Assembly (NCBI RefSeq): GCF_037975245.1
Contig: NC_092564.1
Location: 12,176,484 to 12,240,483 of the forward strand
Source of the DNA: Apostichopus japonicus
Taxonomy: Eukaryota; Echinodermata; Holothuroidea; Aspidochirotida; Stichopodidae
Direction of reading: 5' to 3'
DNA: 64,000 nucleotides
Under the pieces are notes generated by a model. It ran no database searches, had not been told where the DNA came from, and saw nothing but the letters and a program-made list of their open reading frames with translations. The translations under genes were made by a program, and so were the position numbers. The stretch's first letter is position 1, and the number at the start of each line of letters is the position of its first letter. Shown here one piece after another: positions 47,297-59,768 of this stretch.

Positions 47297-50200
47297 TCAA
47301 TTGAAAAAATTACTTTTGACAAATGTAAGAGAAAGGAAAAGCAATGTTTCTTCGAGATTCGGGTAGAAGAGACCGTTTGGAAGATTTCCGGTACCGGTTA
47401 GTTGTTCGGTTATCTCGGTGTGAAGATCGCGATGACTCAACGGCATGTCGATGTTGACAGTTTCGGCGATATCGTTGCCTATTTCAGCGATACATTCAGA
47501 GACGGCAGGAGTGGGCTCGTCCAGTTGGATGTTAGCGGCGTCACCGGTAGCCAGTGTTGCCTCAGTGACGGTAGAAAAAGGCAAGCTGATGGAGGAAGCA
47601 GCGGATGAGGATGTGAGGCTGACGGAGGAGGCTGAAGATGACGAGAGACTGTGAGATGAGAAGTCGGCTGATGTAAGAGAGCCGTCATAATCGTCTGATA
47701 GGTAAGACGAGATTGTCTCCTTGCTGCTCATCTCTGATCCAGAGGCACTGCTGACGTCATCGTCACGGAGTAGAGACGTTACGTAGCTCGCACTTATGGT
47801 GGATCTACAAGAAAGGGTACAAACATTTGTAAAGAAAAGGAAATATCGTTATGCGCAGAATAAATTAAGAACACGTTCAGTGGCATCGATACACAGAAGG
47901 AGGAAAAACGAGGAAAGAGGGGTTATTTGCCAGACGAAATGTTTATTTTAACACTTTTCCTGCTCACTAACTACTGCAACATGCACAATTACAGAAAGTT
48001 GGTGACAAACAACAACTTCATAACTAACCCCCCCCCCCCCTCCTCCCAACCACCAGCCCACACAAGAGCAACCTTCACGCTTCCGAAGTTAAAACTATAA
48101 TGGGTCTTGACGAATATCGACAGCTTGGTCCCGACAGTCGAGTTATAGGAGGTTTTATCAGACTTCTTTATACGAGCAGTGTATTGTGGTCGGCTTTGGT
48201 TGGTATCTTGAATATATGATATGTTAATTTAGCGAGCCAATGATTTGATGTGTATCTATACCTATTTGGGAACCTTTGGGTTTAACCCTCCCCACCCTGT
48301 CGGCATCCCTTTATCGTGCCGTCACATTTCTATATTACCTCTGTTTCTCGTTGCCATACTTGCTGAGAGTGACGTCACGTTCCGACAGACATCTGGCCAA
48401 CATATCATCACTGTCTTTCGATTTCATCATGTGACTGAGCCAACCCTCAGAAGCAGACTTTTTGAGTAAGACCTTCATCCTGCATGTAAAGTCTACACCA
48501 GTTGACGAAGATGAGTTTCGCGGTGTCAGCAGGGGAGTGACAAATATCTCGGTTTCTTCGGTGTCGGTGTCGCCGGTTATTTCGGTGTCTACCAAATTAA
48601 AATTAAAATTGTTTCCATTTGATAAATGCAAAACGGCATGTGAAAACTGGGATGGAATATAAGTAGTAAAAGTAATTCAGAAACTATTAAAAAGTTCTAC
48701 TATCGCGGCATCAGTACTAGCATTGTTATCTATTAATGACCTTTGACATTATATCACTCCCCTCTCATTACCTAATTTTATGATCCAGGGGTGGATCGAA
48801 GATTTTGAAATGGAGTGGCTGTGGCCCTGAGGTCGTCGAAGCCGACTGTCAGGCATGAGGAGATGATGTGTGGCCTTCCCCAGATAAAATAACGTTGGAG
48901 ACGTGAAATATAAATGTACTATTAATTAGGTCTACATATGCCCACCTATAGGGTTCTAATAACTACTTTAAATTATTTGTGTGGGTTGATGGGTCCATGG
49001 ATGCGCGCCTGAATTATTTCTGTTTTTTCATGTTGTCAATAATCTCACCAAAGTCAACGGAGGCAGTGTTGTAAGTTGCAGAAACGTCCACATCGATGCA
49101 AGAAACTCGTCCAGATGGTTGAGAGCAGTCCCTGGTTGTAGTTAGTTTGAGGCAGAGTAGCAGGCTTGTGATGGACATTAAACCTGGAGAAAGACAAAAG
49201 AAGTATGTCAATGTCAGCATGGCCGACCTCATCTTCCTTTTACGCTAGAAAAACAAGATGGCGGAGACGTGGCCAAGTTTCTTTGAATGAACGATGACCA
49301 GCTCCTTCTCCGCATCTCATAAGGTTATTGTCACTCCACTTCTAAAATAATCGAGATGGAATAATACCAAAACATGTAATCACGTCATATAAAGTGTCTC
49401 CCTTCTTTCATCAATAACAGAACCCCCCCCCCCCCACTCACCGACCTCTCCTTCAATAAAAAGAAACCACCTGAAATCTGAAATGTAAGAAATAAACCTA
49501 CCAATGACAGTGTTGGCGAGAGCAGACAGTAGGATGGTTCTGTTGATGTTATAGAGGGCGTCCTTCAGTTGATAAGTCTCCATGTCAGGTTCAATACTAG
49601 TAACTGTTGACCAAATCGTATTCCATCGATGATCCATTGACTTTTCGATTGGAATCCGGTCGAAATGACAGAAGCTATGAACGAAAGCTGACAACTCATC
49701 GACATGAATGGTAATCATATCAACAAAGGATAACCACAAGTCTACCCATGGTGCCAAGATGTGAGCGATGTATTTGGTGGTAGATACATATAGGTCAAAG
49801 GCATAAATGACGTAATAGAGACGATCCTGCAAGGTGTAATAACCATCGACGATAGCTAACCATTTCGCTTTGTGCAATTCGAGATGCGCCAGTAAACGTT
49901 GGACTTGGAGATCAACTTCTCGACTGATTGTAGCGATGCAGTATCTGATGACGTGCATGAGATTGTCTAACATGTAGTTGACAGATGCCCCCATCGTATT
50001 GCGAATCAACACAGCCAGAATCTTGCTCTGTTCCCGAATCTCGTTTGGTAACTCAGCTAGCGAGATCTTGTTTCCACTTCCAAATTCGATGGATATTGAA
50101 AGGAAGATCGACTCTTGGGAGTTGAATGCAACAGCTTTTCGGTCGCGTGAGATGGACTGTGGGTCGGTCAATGATCCATGAGAAGAGCTTAGAGTACACG

Positions 50201-53200
50201 ATCTCGATTGATTCCGTGCTGGTCCAAACTGTTGAGTAGAAGAGGTATAACAAGTTTTTGAGAAGCTGTTGATGATATAAAACATAATATTAATAGTTAG
50301 TGCTGATTAAACTTGCTGTATCTGAATATTTATGTCAAGTTATATATATGGTGAGTCCATGGATGCGCGCCTGAATTATTTCTGTTTTTTCATGTTGTCA
50401 ATAATCTCACCAAAGTCAACGGAGGCAGTGTTGTAAGTTGCAGAAACGTCCACATCGATGCAAGAAACTCGTCCAGATGGTTGAGAGCAGTCCCTGGTTG
50501 TAGTTAGTTTGAGGCAGAGTAGCAGGCTTGTGATGGACATTAAACCTGGAGAAAGACAAAAGAAGTATGTCAATGTCAGCATGGCCGACCTCATCTTCCT
50601 TTTACGCTAGAAAAACAAGATGGCGGAGACGTGGCCAAGTTTCTTTGAATGAACGATGACCAGCTCCTTCTCCGCATCTCATAAGGTTATTGTCACTCCA
50701 CTTCTAAAATAATCGAGATGGAATAATACCAAAACATGTAATCACGTCATATAAAGTGTCTCCCTTCTTTCATCAATAACAGAACCCCCCCCCCCCCCCA
50801 CTCACCGACCTCTCCTTCAATAAAAAGAAACCACCTGAAATCTGAAATGTAAGAAATAAACCTACCAATGACAGTGTTGGCGAGAGCAGACAGTAGGATG
50901 GTTCTGTTGATGTTATAGAGGGCGTCCTTCAGTTGATAAGTCTCCATGTCAGGTTCAATACTAGTAACTGTTGACCAAATCGTATTCCATCGATGATCCA
51001 TTGACTTTTCGATTGGAATCCGGTCGAAATGACAGAAGCTATGAACGAAAGCTGACAACTCATCGACATGAATGGTAATCATATCAACAAAGGATAACCA
51101 CAAGTCTACCCATGGTGCCAAGATGTGAGCGATGTATTTGGTGGTAGATACATATAGGTCAAAGGCATAAATGACGTAATAGAGACGATCCTGCAAGGTG
51201 TAATAACCATCGACGATAGCTAACCATTTCGCTTTGTGCAATTCGAGATGCGCCAGTAAACGTTGGACTTGGAGATCAACTTCTCGACTGATTGTAGCGA
51301 TGCAGTATCTGATGACGTGCATGAGATTGTCTAACATGTAGTTGACAGATGCCCCCATCGTATTGCGAATCAACACAGCCAGAATCTTGCTCTGTTCCCG
51401 AATCTCGTTTGGTAACTCAGCTAGCGAGATCTTGTTTCCACTTCCAAATTCGATGGATATTGAAAGGAAGATCGACTCTTGGGAGTTGAATGCAACAGCT
51501 TTTCGGTCGCGTGAGATGGACTGTGGGTCGGTCAATGATCCATGAGAAGAGCTTAGAGTACACGATCTCGATTGATTCCGTGCTGGTCCAAACTGTTGAG
51601 TAGAAGAGGTATAACAAGTTTTTGAGAAGCTGTTGATGATATAAAACATAATATTAATAGTTAGTGCTGATTAAACTTGCTGTATCTGAATATTTATGTC
51701 AAGTTATATATATGGTGAGCTCATTAGGCTATATAAAGCAATGACATCATACCCTATTCTCACTAAACACGTCATGAGAGATTTTACTTCGGTGTAAGCT
51801 GGTAGAGTGCATGCATGGTTGTTTCGAATACGGGAGTTGGTCGACATCAATATAGCACTGAGGTTTCTCGTCAAAGTAATTCGGGTCGTCAGGGGTATCG
51901 CTGGTCGGTGACTGAATGAGAACCAAGTACTCCTTTTGGTCAGCCTGAATATAGCAATTAATAAAAACAAATCTAGAGTAGAGAATCCTTCCAATAATCA
52001 ATTCCAATATAATTATGTCAGGCCTATACTGACAAATGTACTCATATTGTCTCTTCTTTTAGAAAATTCTTTGCGGACTTCGGCAATCCTACCCTCCCAA
52101 ACCCACCCCGCCCCTATTCCCTCTTTTTTTTCCCCGACATATCCCATGTCCGTATTGTAGACTATATAAGCGAGTGAGAGAGTTATTTCAAAACAACTAA
52201 TTGTCCGATTGTTCAATTGTATCTTACTCCAATAGATGCAGGGAACTGAGACGTATATCAGCGCCCTGTTACTAGTAAGAAGTTAACCGGTTTACTGTTT
52301 TCACTTAATAATGTTAGTGAAGTACACAGGTCTTCCCTTCAACTCAACTTTGCGGTTCCGATTGAGCTGTTTCAACATATCACCTGCTCCCCCTCCCCCC
52401 ACTACATTCCCTCGTCCCAGATATTCTCTACCTCTTTTGTCAGTAGCCTATTTCATATGGAATGTAAAGAAAAAGAAGAACACATGTCGTGCAATTTGCA
52501 GGTCTAAGTAATAAATATTATAACATATTTCCATTCTCACTGTTATTTGTCTGATTTCGTTGTCATCAACAGCCATCTCTGGAACTAGGAGAAACTGGTT
52601 GGTCCTGATGAAGTCTTCACCAAGTGGTGGCCGTGGACGCATTCTCACTGACGTAAGTGTCTAACAATTGAAATTGTCAAGGAAGAAATGTCACGAGAAA
52701 AGCACCATTACAGCCATATCAAGCCTGACCATCCTAAATCATGAATGTGGTCATGTGACTATGACGTGTGTTATGGCCATAGTGCAGTTCATCTTTTTTT
52801 TAACGTATATGTATGTATAGGAACCGTAGAGAAATTTTCAAATAAAAGGGAATTAACATATTAGTAGTAAGAAAATAAAGTGTAGTAAACTTCAATCTGA
52901 TCGATATTTAGAATCATTTCTGTGGAAAATTTAGGAGTTTATGAATAAAATAAAACAGAATTAAAGCAAAAGAAAATTCAGAATTTCATCAAATAACAAA
53001 TAACAGTTCTTTTTTACTTGTAACTCTTTTGACTGACCTCACCATTCGTTGTTATGGGATATTACCTTCAAACCCCGCATATTGTATCGGGTCGCACAAC
53101 CCAAACTTACCTCAGCTTGTTTTACAGTCCTAAATTTGTGTTTCAAATCTAGTTGGGTAAAAACGTCCAGAGCACCAGCGTCGGGTAGGTCAATTGTCAA

Positions 53201-56200
53201 GCGAAGGTCAAAGGATTGATTCAGGAATGGCTGTTCAAACTCATAAAGAGAATACCTGATGGAAAAGAAATAAAGCAAGAAATTGAATAATATAGACGAA
53301 GATGGAGAATATGACAGACTGGCAAAATATTCTCTTTCTCTAAAATTGCATTATAAGCTGATAAATTGATATCTTTTTGGTAAATTCCGTTATGTGACGA
53401 AGCGAACATAGCGATATGTATTTTACTTGAAATGATGGCCTATCCATTGCGAATTCATGCCAGTAAATACAATAAGGGTTCCGGGTCAGTGTTGAGGAGT
53501 AAGGGGGGGGGGGGGGTTCTTGGATAGAATCGTAATCGACATGCAAGAACATTGCCAAGACTATACGTTCAAATAATAAAGTTGTATGATATTTATTTTA
53601 AGTGCAAGAGCGGTTAATTTGTTATTGTAGGTAATTTTTAAATGTTAGCCCAAATTCGATATCAGTTTTTAAACGGCTGTTATAGTGTTCGTGAATGAAG
53701 GGGTATGAAGGGGCGGGTGAGTGGGTGGTTGGGATGGGCAAAGCAAACCACAGTTATGTCTGTGTACTGCAACTTTAAGCACATACTCATATTCGTAACT
53801 TTGTACGTACCACAGATCATGCCGGAAATCAAAATCCCAATTCATTCCGTTGTTGACCGCCATCTACCAAAATACAATGAATCATAGTACGCTATTGTCA
53901 CGAATATCGAGGATGATAACCCAATTAACTAAATCCCAGCCCCATCCCCTTTTCAAATTATTAAGAAATACGAACTGTTGGTTGCGATTCGGCTCAGCAT
54001 TAGACAATAGCGTCTTAGCAGTTATAGGTGAAGTGGACTGGCGAGAGGTCGACCCCTCGAGGGAACTTTAATAAGGGGAAAAGAAAAGATGGAGGGACCA
54101 ACAATGTAATACGAGCAACAAAAAATAGTCACGGTGCAAATAATGGCCAAGAAATTGAGTGAGGCCCATAAAGCAACCCCCCCCCCCCTCCCCACCCCGC
54201 ACCCTACCTCAGCGCGCTGGCTCACCCTCCATCCAGACATTTCTTAATGAACGATAATTTTGAGCATTTATATATAAATCCTAAAATAGCGCAGCACTGC
54301 TAAAATATAGTACATATGAAAAGCATAGAGATTAGATATATTACAAGGGAGATAGACTTTTTGTAAAGTTATATAGAACGTATAACAGTTTGGCTGCATA
54401 GAGACGATTGAAAGAGTATCAGATAAAGACCTACCGATGTTGGTCTGATGGGATACTGAACCAGAGATAGAACATTGTCAAAGGAGAGAGCCAGAGGTCG
54501 AGGAGGGGAACATGTCTTACGAGGATCGTTGCAACATCTCACATTCGTAAGGTCCAAGGCCTGATGTCAGAAAATGAAGGAATGAATGAGTGAGTGAGTG
54601 GGTGAGTGAGTGAGTGAGTGAGTGAGTGAGTGAGTGAGTGAGTGAGTGAGTGAGTGAGTGAGTGAGTGAGTGAGTGAGTGAGCGAGTGAGCGAGCGAGTG
54701 AGTGAGTGAATGAGTGAGTGAGTGAGGTCAGTCAGTGAGTCAGTGAGTCAGTGAGTGAGAGAGTGGGTGGGTGAGTGAGTGAGTGAGTGGGTGAGTCAGT
54801 CAGTGAGTCGGTCAGTGAGTCAGTGAGTGAGTGAGTGAGTGGGTGGGTGGGTGGGTGGGTGGGTGGGTGAGTGAGTGAGTGAGTGGGTGAGTGAGTGAGT
54901 GAGAGAATGAAGTGAATAATACAATGGATGCATGGATATATGGATGAATGGAAGGATGGATGTATCTATAAATGAACGGACAAATGAACGCACAAACCGA
55001 TGAATAAACGAAGGAAGTAATGAACAAATAAAGTAATGGCTTGGTGTCAGAAAATAAATGAAGGAATCAATGAGTGAATAAATGAAAGAATGAATGAATA
55101 AATGAATGAATGTATGAGTGAGTGAATGAATGGATAAATGAGTCTCTGCATGAGTCAGTGAGTAAGGAAGTGGGGGAGTGAATGAATGAATGAATGAATG
55201 AAGTGAATAAATATATATGGATATATGGATGAAGAGAAGAAGGATGGATGAATAAATGAACAGACAAACGAACGAACGTTATTAACGTAATAAAGTGAGT
55301 ATACACAAGAATAAAATCAAGCTATATCCCCTCCTCATCTTCCTTCTACGCCCCCTTCCCCTCCCCTTTCACTACACAGTCACAACGGATGGCGTCAAAT
55401 TGAACCAAGTTGGACGTTTTTACTTAAAAATGACCCCGGTAGCTTTGTTGATAGGCATTGTACACGGTTACCCACTGATTCAAGATACGATATACAAGAG
55501 AAAGATATTTCAACTGACATACTGATAGCGATAATACAAACACGTGGTACCATTTGCACGCACAGATGGCCTTATTATTCGTTCCCATCTATACTCTTGA
55601 AGAGCCTCTACCCACATTACCTCTCCCCTCCCCAACCCACACACGCTCAACTTCATGCAATACATAAACAACAAAATAATGTATGCAAATATGTTGATAA
55701 AATTGAAGAAAATAATTGTGAACACTTTACTCATGAAAAACAATGATTTCCATGCTTCATTGTGTAATACTATCAATCGATAGATGTTCAACTAAACGTA
55801 TAAGCGATGGAATGTAATATATAAAAGTCTGGCATCAAAAGTATATCGTGTTAAAAGTCTTCTAAAGCTTCCAAAGTTTCTTTTTTTGGGAGGGGGTTGG
55901 GGGAGTTGGGGTGAAGGGTTCTGACCTTCAAATTTATTCCTAGATATTAAAATTACATTTTAGACTTAATTGTTTCATTAATTTGACGGGACATATTATA
56001 ATAGTAAATGCAATGCTTGCTTGAACAGTTCAAGTTTGTACATTATTGACTATTTTTTGACTACCTAGCATATTTGAGGGTAAATACTGATAACAAAAGA
56101 GTTTGAAATAAGGTGTGTATATCCAACTCTATATCTCTACTGCTCTATCTTTAGTAAGGCACAAGAGGAGGCACTCATGTATGGAACGCCAAAAGGATAA

Positions 56201-56818
56201 TACAAAAAAATATGATAATTATATATAATTCCACGATCATAATATACAAAGGCACGATGAAAATGTGTAAGTAAACGAAGATCACATAAAATTAAGCAAT
56301 GATAAAGTAAAAGTACACAACAATAACATAACAGTACATGGTAATAATGATAATATAAAGTTATATGATAATGTTAATTGCGTACAGTAAATAAAGAGAT
56401 TATACAAATTAACAGCATCAAATGTATCAATGCCTGGCTTATCTTATGTTACCAACTTAGGCTTAGATACGATGAAAAGGACCTTAACTAACAAACAACA
56501 TGAATAACATGCACTTAAACATGTGTAAGCTAAAAACAATTGTAAAATTATTATCTTGAAGAGCAGGCGCCTCCCGTCCCCTCCCAACAAGACCTAACCT
56601 ACTTTTGCATACAAACATTGACCGGAAGTTGAAGTTACTCTCACCTTGTGGAGGTTACTGGTTGCGTTCAACGATGGTTTCAACTCGAGACGAATCCTAA
56701 CCGCATCCGGAGTGACACGTAAACACACGTCAGGGACAGTTATGGCAGCAGAACCTCGCGGTCCCACCACCAATAACAGGAGGAAGATCGCTCCAAGGAT
56801 TGAAGTGAAGCGAATCAT
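47297..56818 (-). CDS. Unrecognised single-pass membrane protein, 10 exons, 809 aa
   Basis: Minus-strand exons: 56645-56818, 54435-54560, 53811-53863, 53111-53255, 52541-52660, 51753-51944, 50866-51592, 50411-50545, 48339-48588 and 47297-47804. All junctions are GT/AG with matching phases (0,0,2,0,0,0,1,1,2), total 2430 nt including stop. Signal peptide (LGAIFLLLLVVGPRGSA). An N-terminal region of about 250 residues has a few Cys (CCNDPRKTC) and NWDFDFRHDLWYSLYEFEQP. A largely helical part follows (about 310-490). One transmembrane helix spans 502-524 (ILLSALANTVIGLMSITSLL), then a cytoplasmic tail of about 285 residues, Ser/Thr/Asp-rich at the end. N-X-S/T sites include N51 and N499. Acceptors of exons 5, 6 and 7 were chosen by phase. 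Exons 7-8 also exist as a second copy at 49502-50228 and 49049-49183. I recognise no domain; a receptor or adhesion role is only a guess. Confidence 0.8.
49049..49183 (-). CDS. Duplicate exon 8 (unit 1)
   Basis: Codes for the second half of the membrane helix and the start of the cytoplasmic tail. The donor TTTG|GTGAGA at 49049 joins in phase 1 to exon 9 (48588). If the donor is not used, the frame runs on to a stop at 49014, which would give a short-tailed form ending DNMKKQK. The same alternative exists in unit 2 (stop at 50376). Confidence 0.75.
49502..50228 (-). CDS. Duplicate exon 7 (unit 1)
   Basis: 242 codons plus one base, encoding the helical ectodomain part and the first half of the membrane helix. 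The predicted protein is the same as that of exon 7 in unit 2 (50866-51592), with no stop or frameshift. The preferred acceptor is the pyrimidine-rich CTCTTCTACTCAACAG. A second AG at 50274 upstream would keep the frame open but shift the phase. Confidence 0.75.
50355..51718. repeat. Tandem duplication, unit 2
   Basis: 1364 bp. The junction with unit 1 is at 50354/50355, within ATGGTGAGTCCATGG. Unit 2's right end reads ATGGTGAGCTCATT, which shows where homology stops. The left outer edge (TGATGGGTCCATGG at 48993) shares only the GTCCATGG side. Confidence 0.95.
54585..54904. repeat. (GTGA)n microsatellite in intron 1 of the membrane-protein gene
   Basis: About 320 bp of GAGT units with GGGT and CAGT variants. 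Begins 25 bp from the acceptor of exon 2 on the minus strand. Confidence 0.95.
54905..55290. repeat. Degenerate (ATGA/GATG)n tract
   Basis: ATGAATGA and GGATGGAT units interspersed with unique bases, an older extension of the neighbouring array. Confidence 0.85.
55291..56644. other. Intron 1 of the membrane-protein gene, remaining part
   Basis: AT-rich; only short open frames. Nothing recognised. Confidence 0.5.
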
Positions 56819-57078
56819 TCAAGGTATTGATCCAATAGAAGTAACTTGCTTTAGTAGCGTAGATTGCAATACAATGCGTATTAATGCTGAACTAATCAAC
56901 TAATGATATGGAGGTTGCTGTGTTACCGAGGACTAATGTATAAAGGTATAACGTATGTCGTCACACAGCCCAAGTGACCAATCAAATTGCATCTTGAATA
57001 AACATGCGTGTATGCGCGTTCCATGTTTTGTGTAAGTTGCTAAGTTACCAGGACATATGACGCAAAAACAAAAATTCT

Positions 57079-57120
57079 GGTAAATGCTAGTGCGTATAGC
57101 TATACGCACTAGAATTTACC
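57079..57120. repeat. 42-bp near-perfect palindrome
   Basis: GGTAAATGCTAGTGCGTATA faces TATACGCACTAGAATTTACC with two central bases and one mismatch. It lies 261 bp upstream of the start codon of the minus-strand membrane-protein gene. Confidence 0.9.
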
Positions 57121-58250
57121 ATACTTTTTTTTACGTCTTCCATATGGTAATATACAAGGCGTTACAGCATATGTCGAGTGCGTGCACTTTATAGCGATGC
57201 CTTGCGCACCGGTAACACATTACGCGTATACGTCCCTTTCACTTTTATATACTGTACACAATACTTATGCATATGGTTACCGCATGCAGAGATCGGCGCT
57301 ATGAGAGCAGTTCAAGGCTCTATAACCAGCTCGGTGCTCTAAAGTATTGTGTTGGCTTACACATGCATCGTTACGTCATTAGTTAATGCATATGCATGAT
57401 AGGGCCGAATTACTATATATATACGTATGGTGGATGTGGGAGTCGAGAATATCATAAGTATAGTTCTAAACTCTATACAAAGTCAGCCTCAAATAGGAAA
57501 CGAATTCAGCGTGATCTTTTACACCCATAGACTGTAGTGGACGTAAGGAGGATAGCGGAAGAATGATGACAAAAAAAAACACTTCTAAACCGGTGACCCT
57601 TCTTCTTCTTTTTTACACTGGACGGTCGTGTATCAGTTCAGAATGAAGTAACAACCTTGCCCAAAGTATTTTATCCTGAGATGTTCTAAACTAATTTCTT
57701 CATTAGACTTAATGTAGATGAATATAGGTCCAGTATAAATATTGAGATGAACCCGTTATAAGTTCCTCCCCACGTTAAAGTGACCGTGTAGCGCTCTGTC
57801 TAAATAATTCCAGTTTATATCATTTCACGATGCTTTTCAGAGTACTGCAGAGTGCGGTAGTCTTTGCTTTTTGGACATGTACATAATAACTACAAATGCG
57901 TCCAGCACGTTTTTTAAGTAACAGTGACAATTCTGAATGTTCCTGTCTGTTATAAATTTACAAACATACTAGTCGCTGTCTGGAGTCTGGGTAAAAGTTT
58001 CTCGGAGGTAGAAGATAATACTGCCTTCTTTGAATTTTTTTTTATGAACATTAAAATACTCTGCAGCTCAATAGTTGAATCATAACTAATTAACACTCAC
58101 TCGCACATTGTCTCGATCTCATTTCTGATGTGGGGTGACGTCAGTACAATATCTCACCCCACAATAATTACATGTAGGGATCGAAGTGAGATAACATGTA
58201 AGGGAGCTGCCGAATAAGATTATCCTACACTAAATAAATAGAAAGTAATT
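57121..58250. other. Upstream intergenic sequence
   Basis: No gene. A 10-bp inverted repeat TGTGGGGTGA / TCACCCCACA at about 58130-58164 brackets a perfect CRE (TGACGTCA) on its left side. Confidence 0.4.
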
Positions 58251-58254
58251 GAGA

Positions 58255-58440
58255 GTACCGGAAAAGTATACTCGTCGGGTGAAAAAGTACTCGTAACCTA
58301 CTCGGGTTCTAAACAGCTGCAGGCGAACACTGGTACTCGGATCCTGAAAAGCAGTACTCGGAATATCGTGCTTGGTACTCGGAAACTCAAACAGTCGGAA
58401 GTACTTAGTACTCATTTTTAAGTACTCGACTTCTACACTC
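58255..58440. repeat. Clustered TACTCGG motifs
   Basis: TACTCG or TACTCGG occurs at least seven times in 190 bp (for example GTACTCGGATCC, GTACTCGGAATATC, GTACTCGGAAACTC), spaced irregularly. It recalls the subterminal repeat clusters of hAT element D, but no element ends were found. Confidence 0.6.
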
Positions 58441-58779
58441 CTTCTATACATACATATATATGAAACAAAAACTTTCGTCTTACAATGAACATGTGTATAT
58501 CTCACGTAAAACAACTCTACACATGAAACAACCCTATGGAAAGATCATACAATACGCTGGCAACATTACTGAAAATCTTTCGACCGGATATAATCACAAG
58601 CGATTTTCGGATTGAGCTTTCTCAGTCCATGGTTCACGATCATGACTATGTATAGGAATCTTTCATGCGTCTATAAGTCGTTTTCACCCATTGAATAGTT
58701 AATGTCCGAGTAGAGCACATACATATTGAACTGTGGGTCGAGATATCCCCCAATCTCTCACCCACCCCCCCCCCCGGGC

Positions 58780-59040
58780 CCTCACTCACACCCTTGCGCA
58801 CGCCACTTGGATGGGCCATCTGACTGGATTATTCACGAGTCAAGTGCAAATTTAACACATAATAGGTCAGATCTAAGAGTTCATATGACAGGTCGCAGAG
58901 GTCTATTCACTACAGGTTTTAGCTCATCACAATGGCAGTCTAGCAGTAATACTTGGGCAAGGCATTTAATCCCAATTGCCTCTCTCCACCCAGGTGTATA
59001 AACGGGGACTTACGAGGTAACTTGTAAATATAGTTGCGTG
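58780..59040 (+). repeat. Probable dispersed retroelement tail
   Basis: CTTGGGCAAGGCATTTAATC, then CCAATTGCCTCTCTCCACCC and AGGTGTATAAACGGGGACTT resemble a sequence I recall as a widespread repeat of marine invertebrate genomes, usually a LINE or SINE 3' part. No ends could be set. Confidence 0.4.
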
Positions 59041-59768
59041 AGCCGGTTTGTGGCTGTACCATATGTGAAATCCCCCAATGAACACGTAGATGTGGTTCGT
59101 TGTAGTTCCTCAGGAGGGATTGTGGGGGTGCAACAAGTTACCAATGACCATGCCACCAGGGGCTTGTGTTGTAAAGTCGTGTGAGGGGGCCTTGGACTCA
59201 AACAAGACTGTAAACCTTCGACTTTACAAGCTACAATGCATGCATATAGTTCCAAATGGTTGGGCCAGTGGGACAATCCCAATGTTGTGTGAATATAAGA
59301 CGGTGGTAAGGAAGGGGTGAAGATTATTGGTATGTCGTAGTTATGAATGATACATCGACATACATGTGAACATATTCAGGAATTAGGTAGGCATTGAAGA
59401 TAGAGATCTGCAACTTGTACAGATGTCAACACGGAGGGAGTGAACTGAACGAAGCAAGAATTGGTGTACTGTGGTCACAGTTGGTATAGCCTATTTGAGC
59501 GAAGCGCATTGACATTTCCTGAAGAATTTTTTTTGTCGACTGGAATATTAGTTGTTTGCCAAAACATATGGATGAACAATAGAGTTATAGATTAAGAGAT
59601 GGATACTTTTACGAAGACAGAATAGGAGCCGATTAAATGAGAATAGGCCTACCAGTGCTATTTGAGATCAATATGAGGTTGTCGAGTGACGTTTTCATCA
59701 ACAGCAATAGCTAACAAATTAGCAGGAATAAATGTGTTCATTGTCGATAATAATCTCATTGCATTGAC

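Larger units (their letters stand above)
48993..50354. repeat. Tandem duplication, unit 1 (second copy of exons 7 and 8)
   Basis: This 1362-bp unit lies head to tail with unit 2. By eye the two are identical except for a C run (13 here, 15 in unit 2). It holds exon 7 (49502-50228), exon 8 (49049-49183) and the intron between. Exon 8 ends in phase 1 while exon 7 starts in phase 0, so including both units in one mRNA would shift the frame. The copies must be mutually exclusive, one must be unused, or the duplication is an assembly artefact. Confidence 0.95.

Noticed and set aside
47402..47688. Plus- and minus-strand ORFs overlapping the last exon of the membrane-protein gene
   Set aside because: Alternate frames of exon 10; the frame ending at 47297 alone agrees with the splice phases.
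50053..50253. Alternative frame over the start of exon 7 (LLYLFYSTVWTSTES...)
   Set aside because: It ends in a stop after 66 codons, whereas the other frame stays open for over 240 codons and joins exons 6 and 8 in phase.
52560..52650. A plus-strand exon bounded by CAACAG and GTAAGT
   Set aside because: The same sequence read on the minus strand gives exon 5, with matching phases on both sides and a continuous protein. The plus-strand sites are coincidental.
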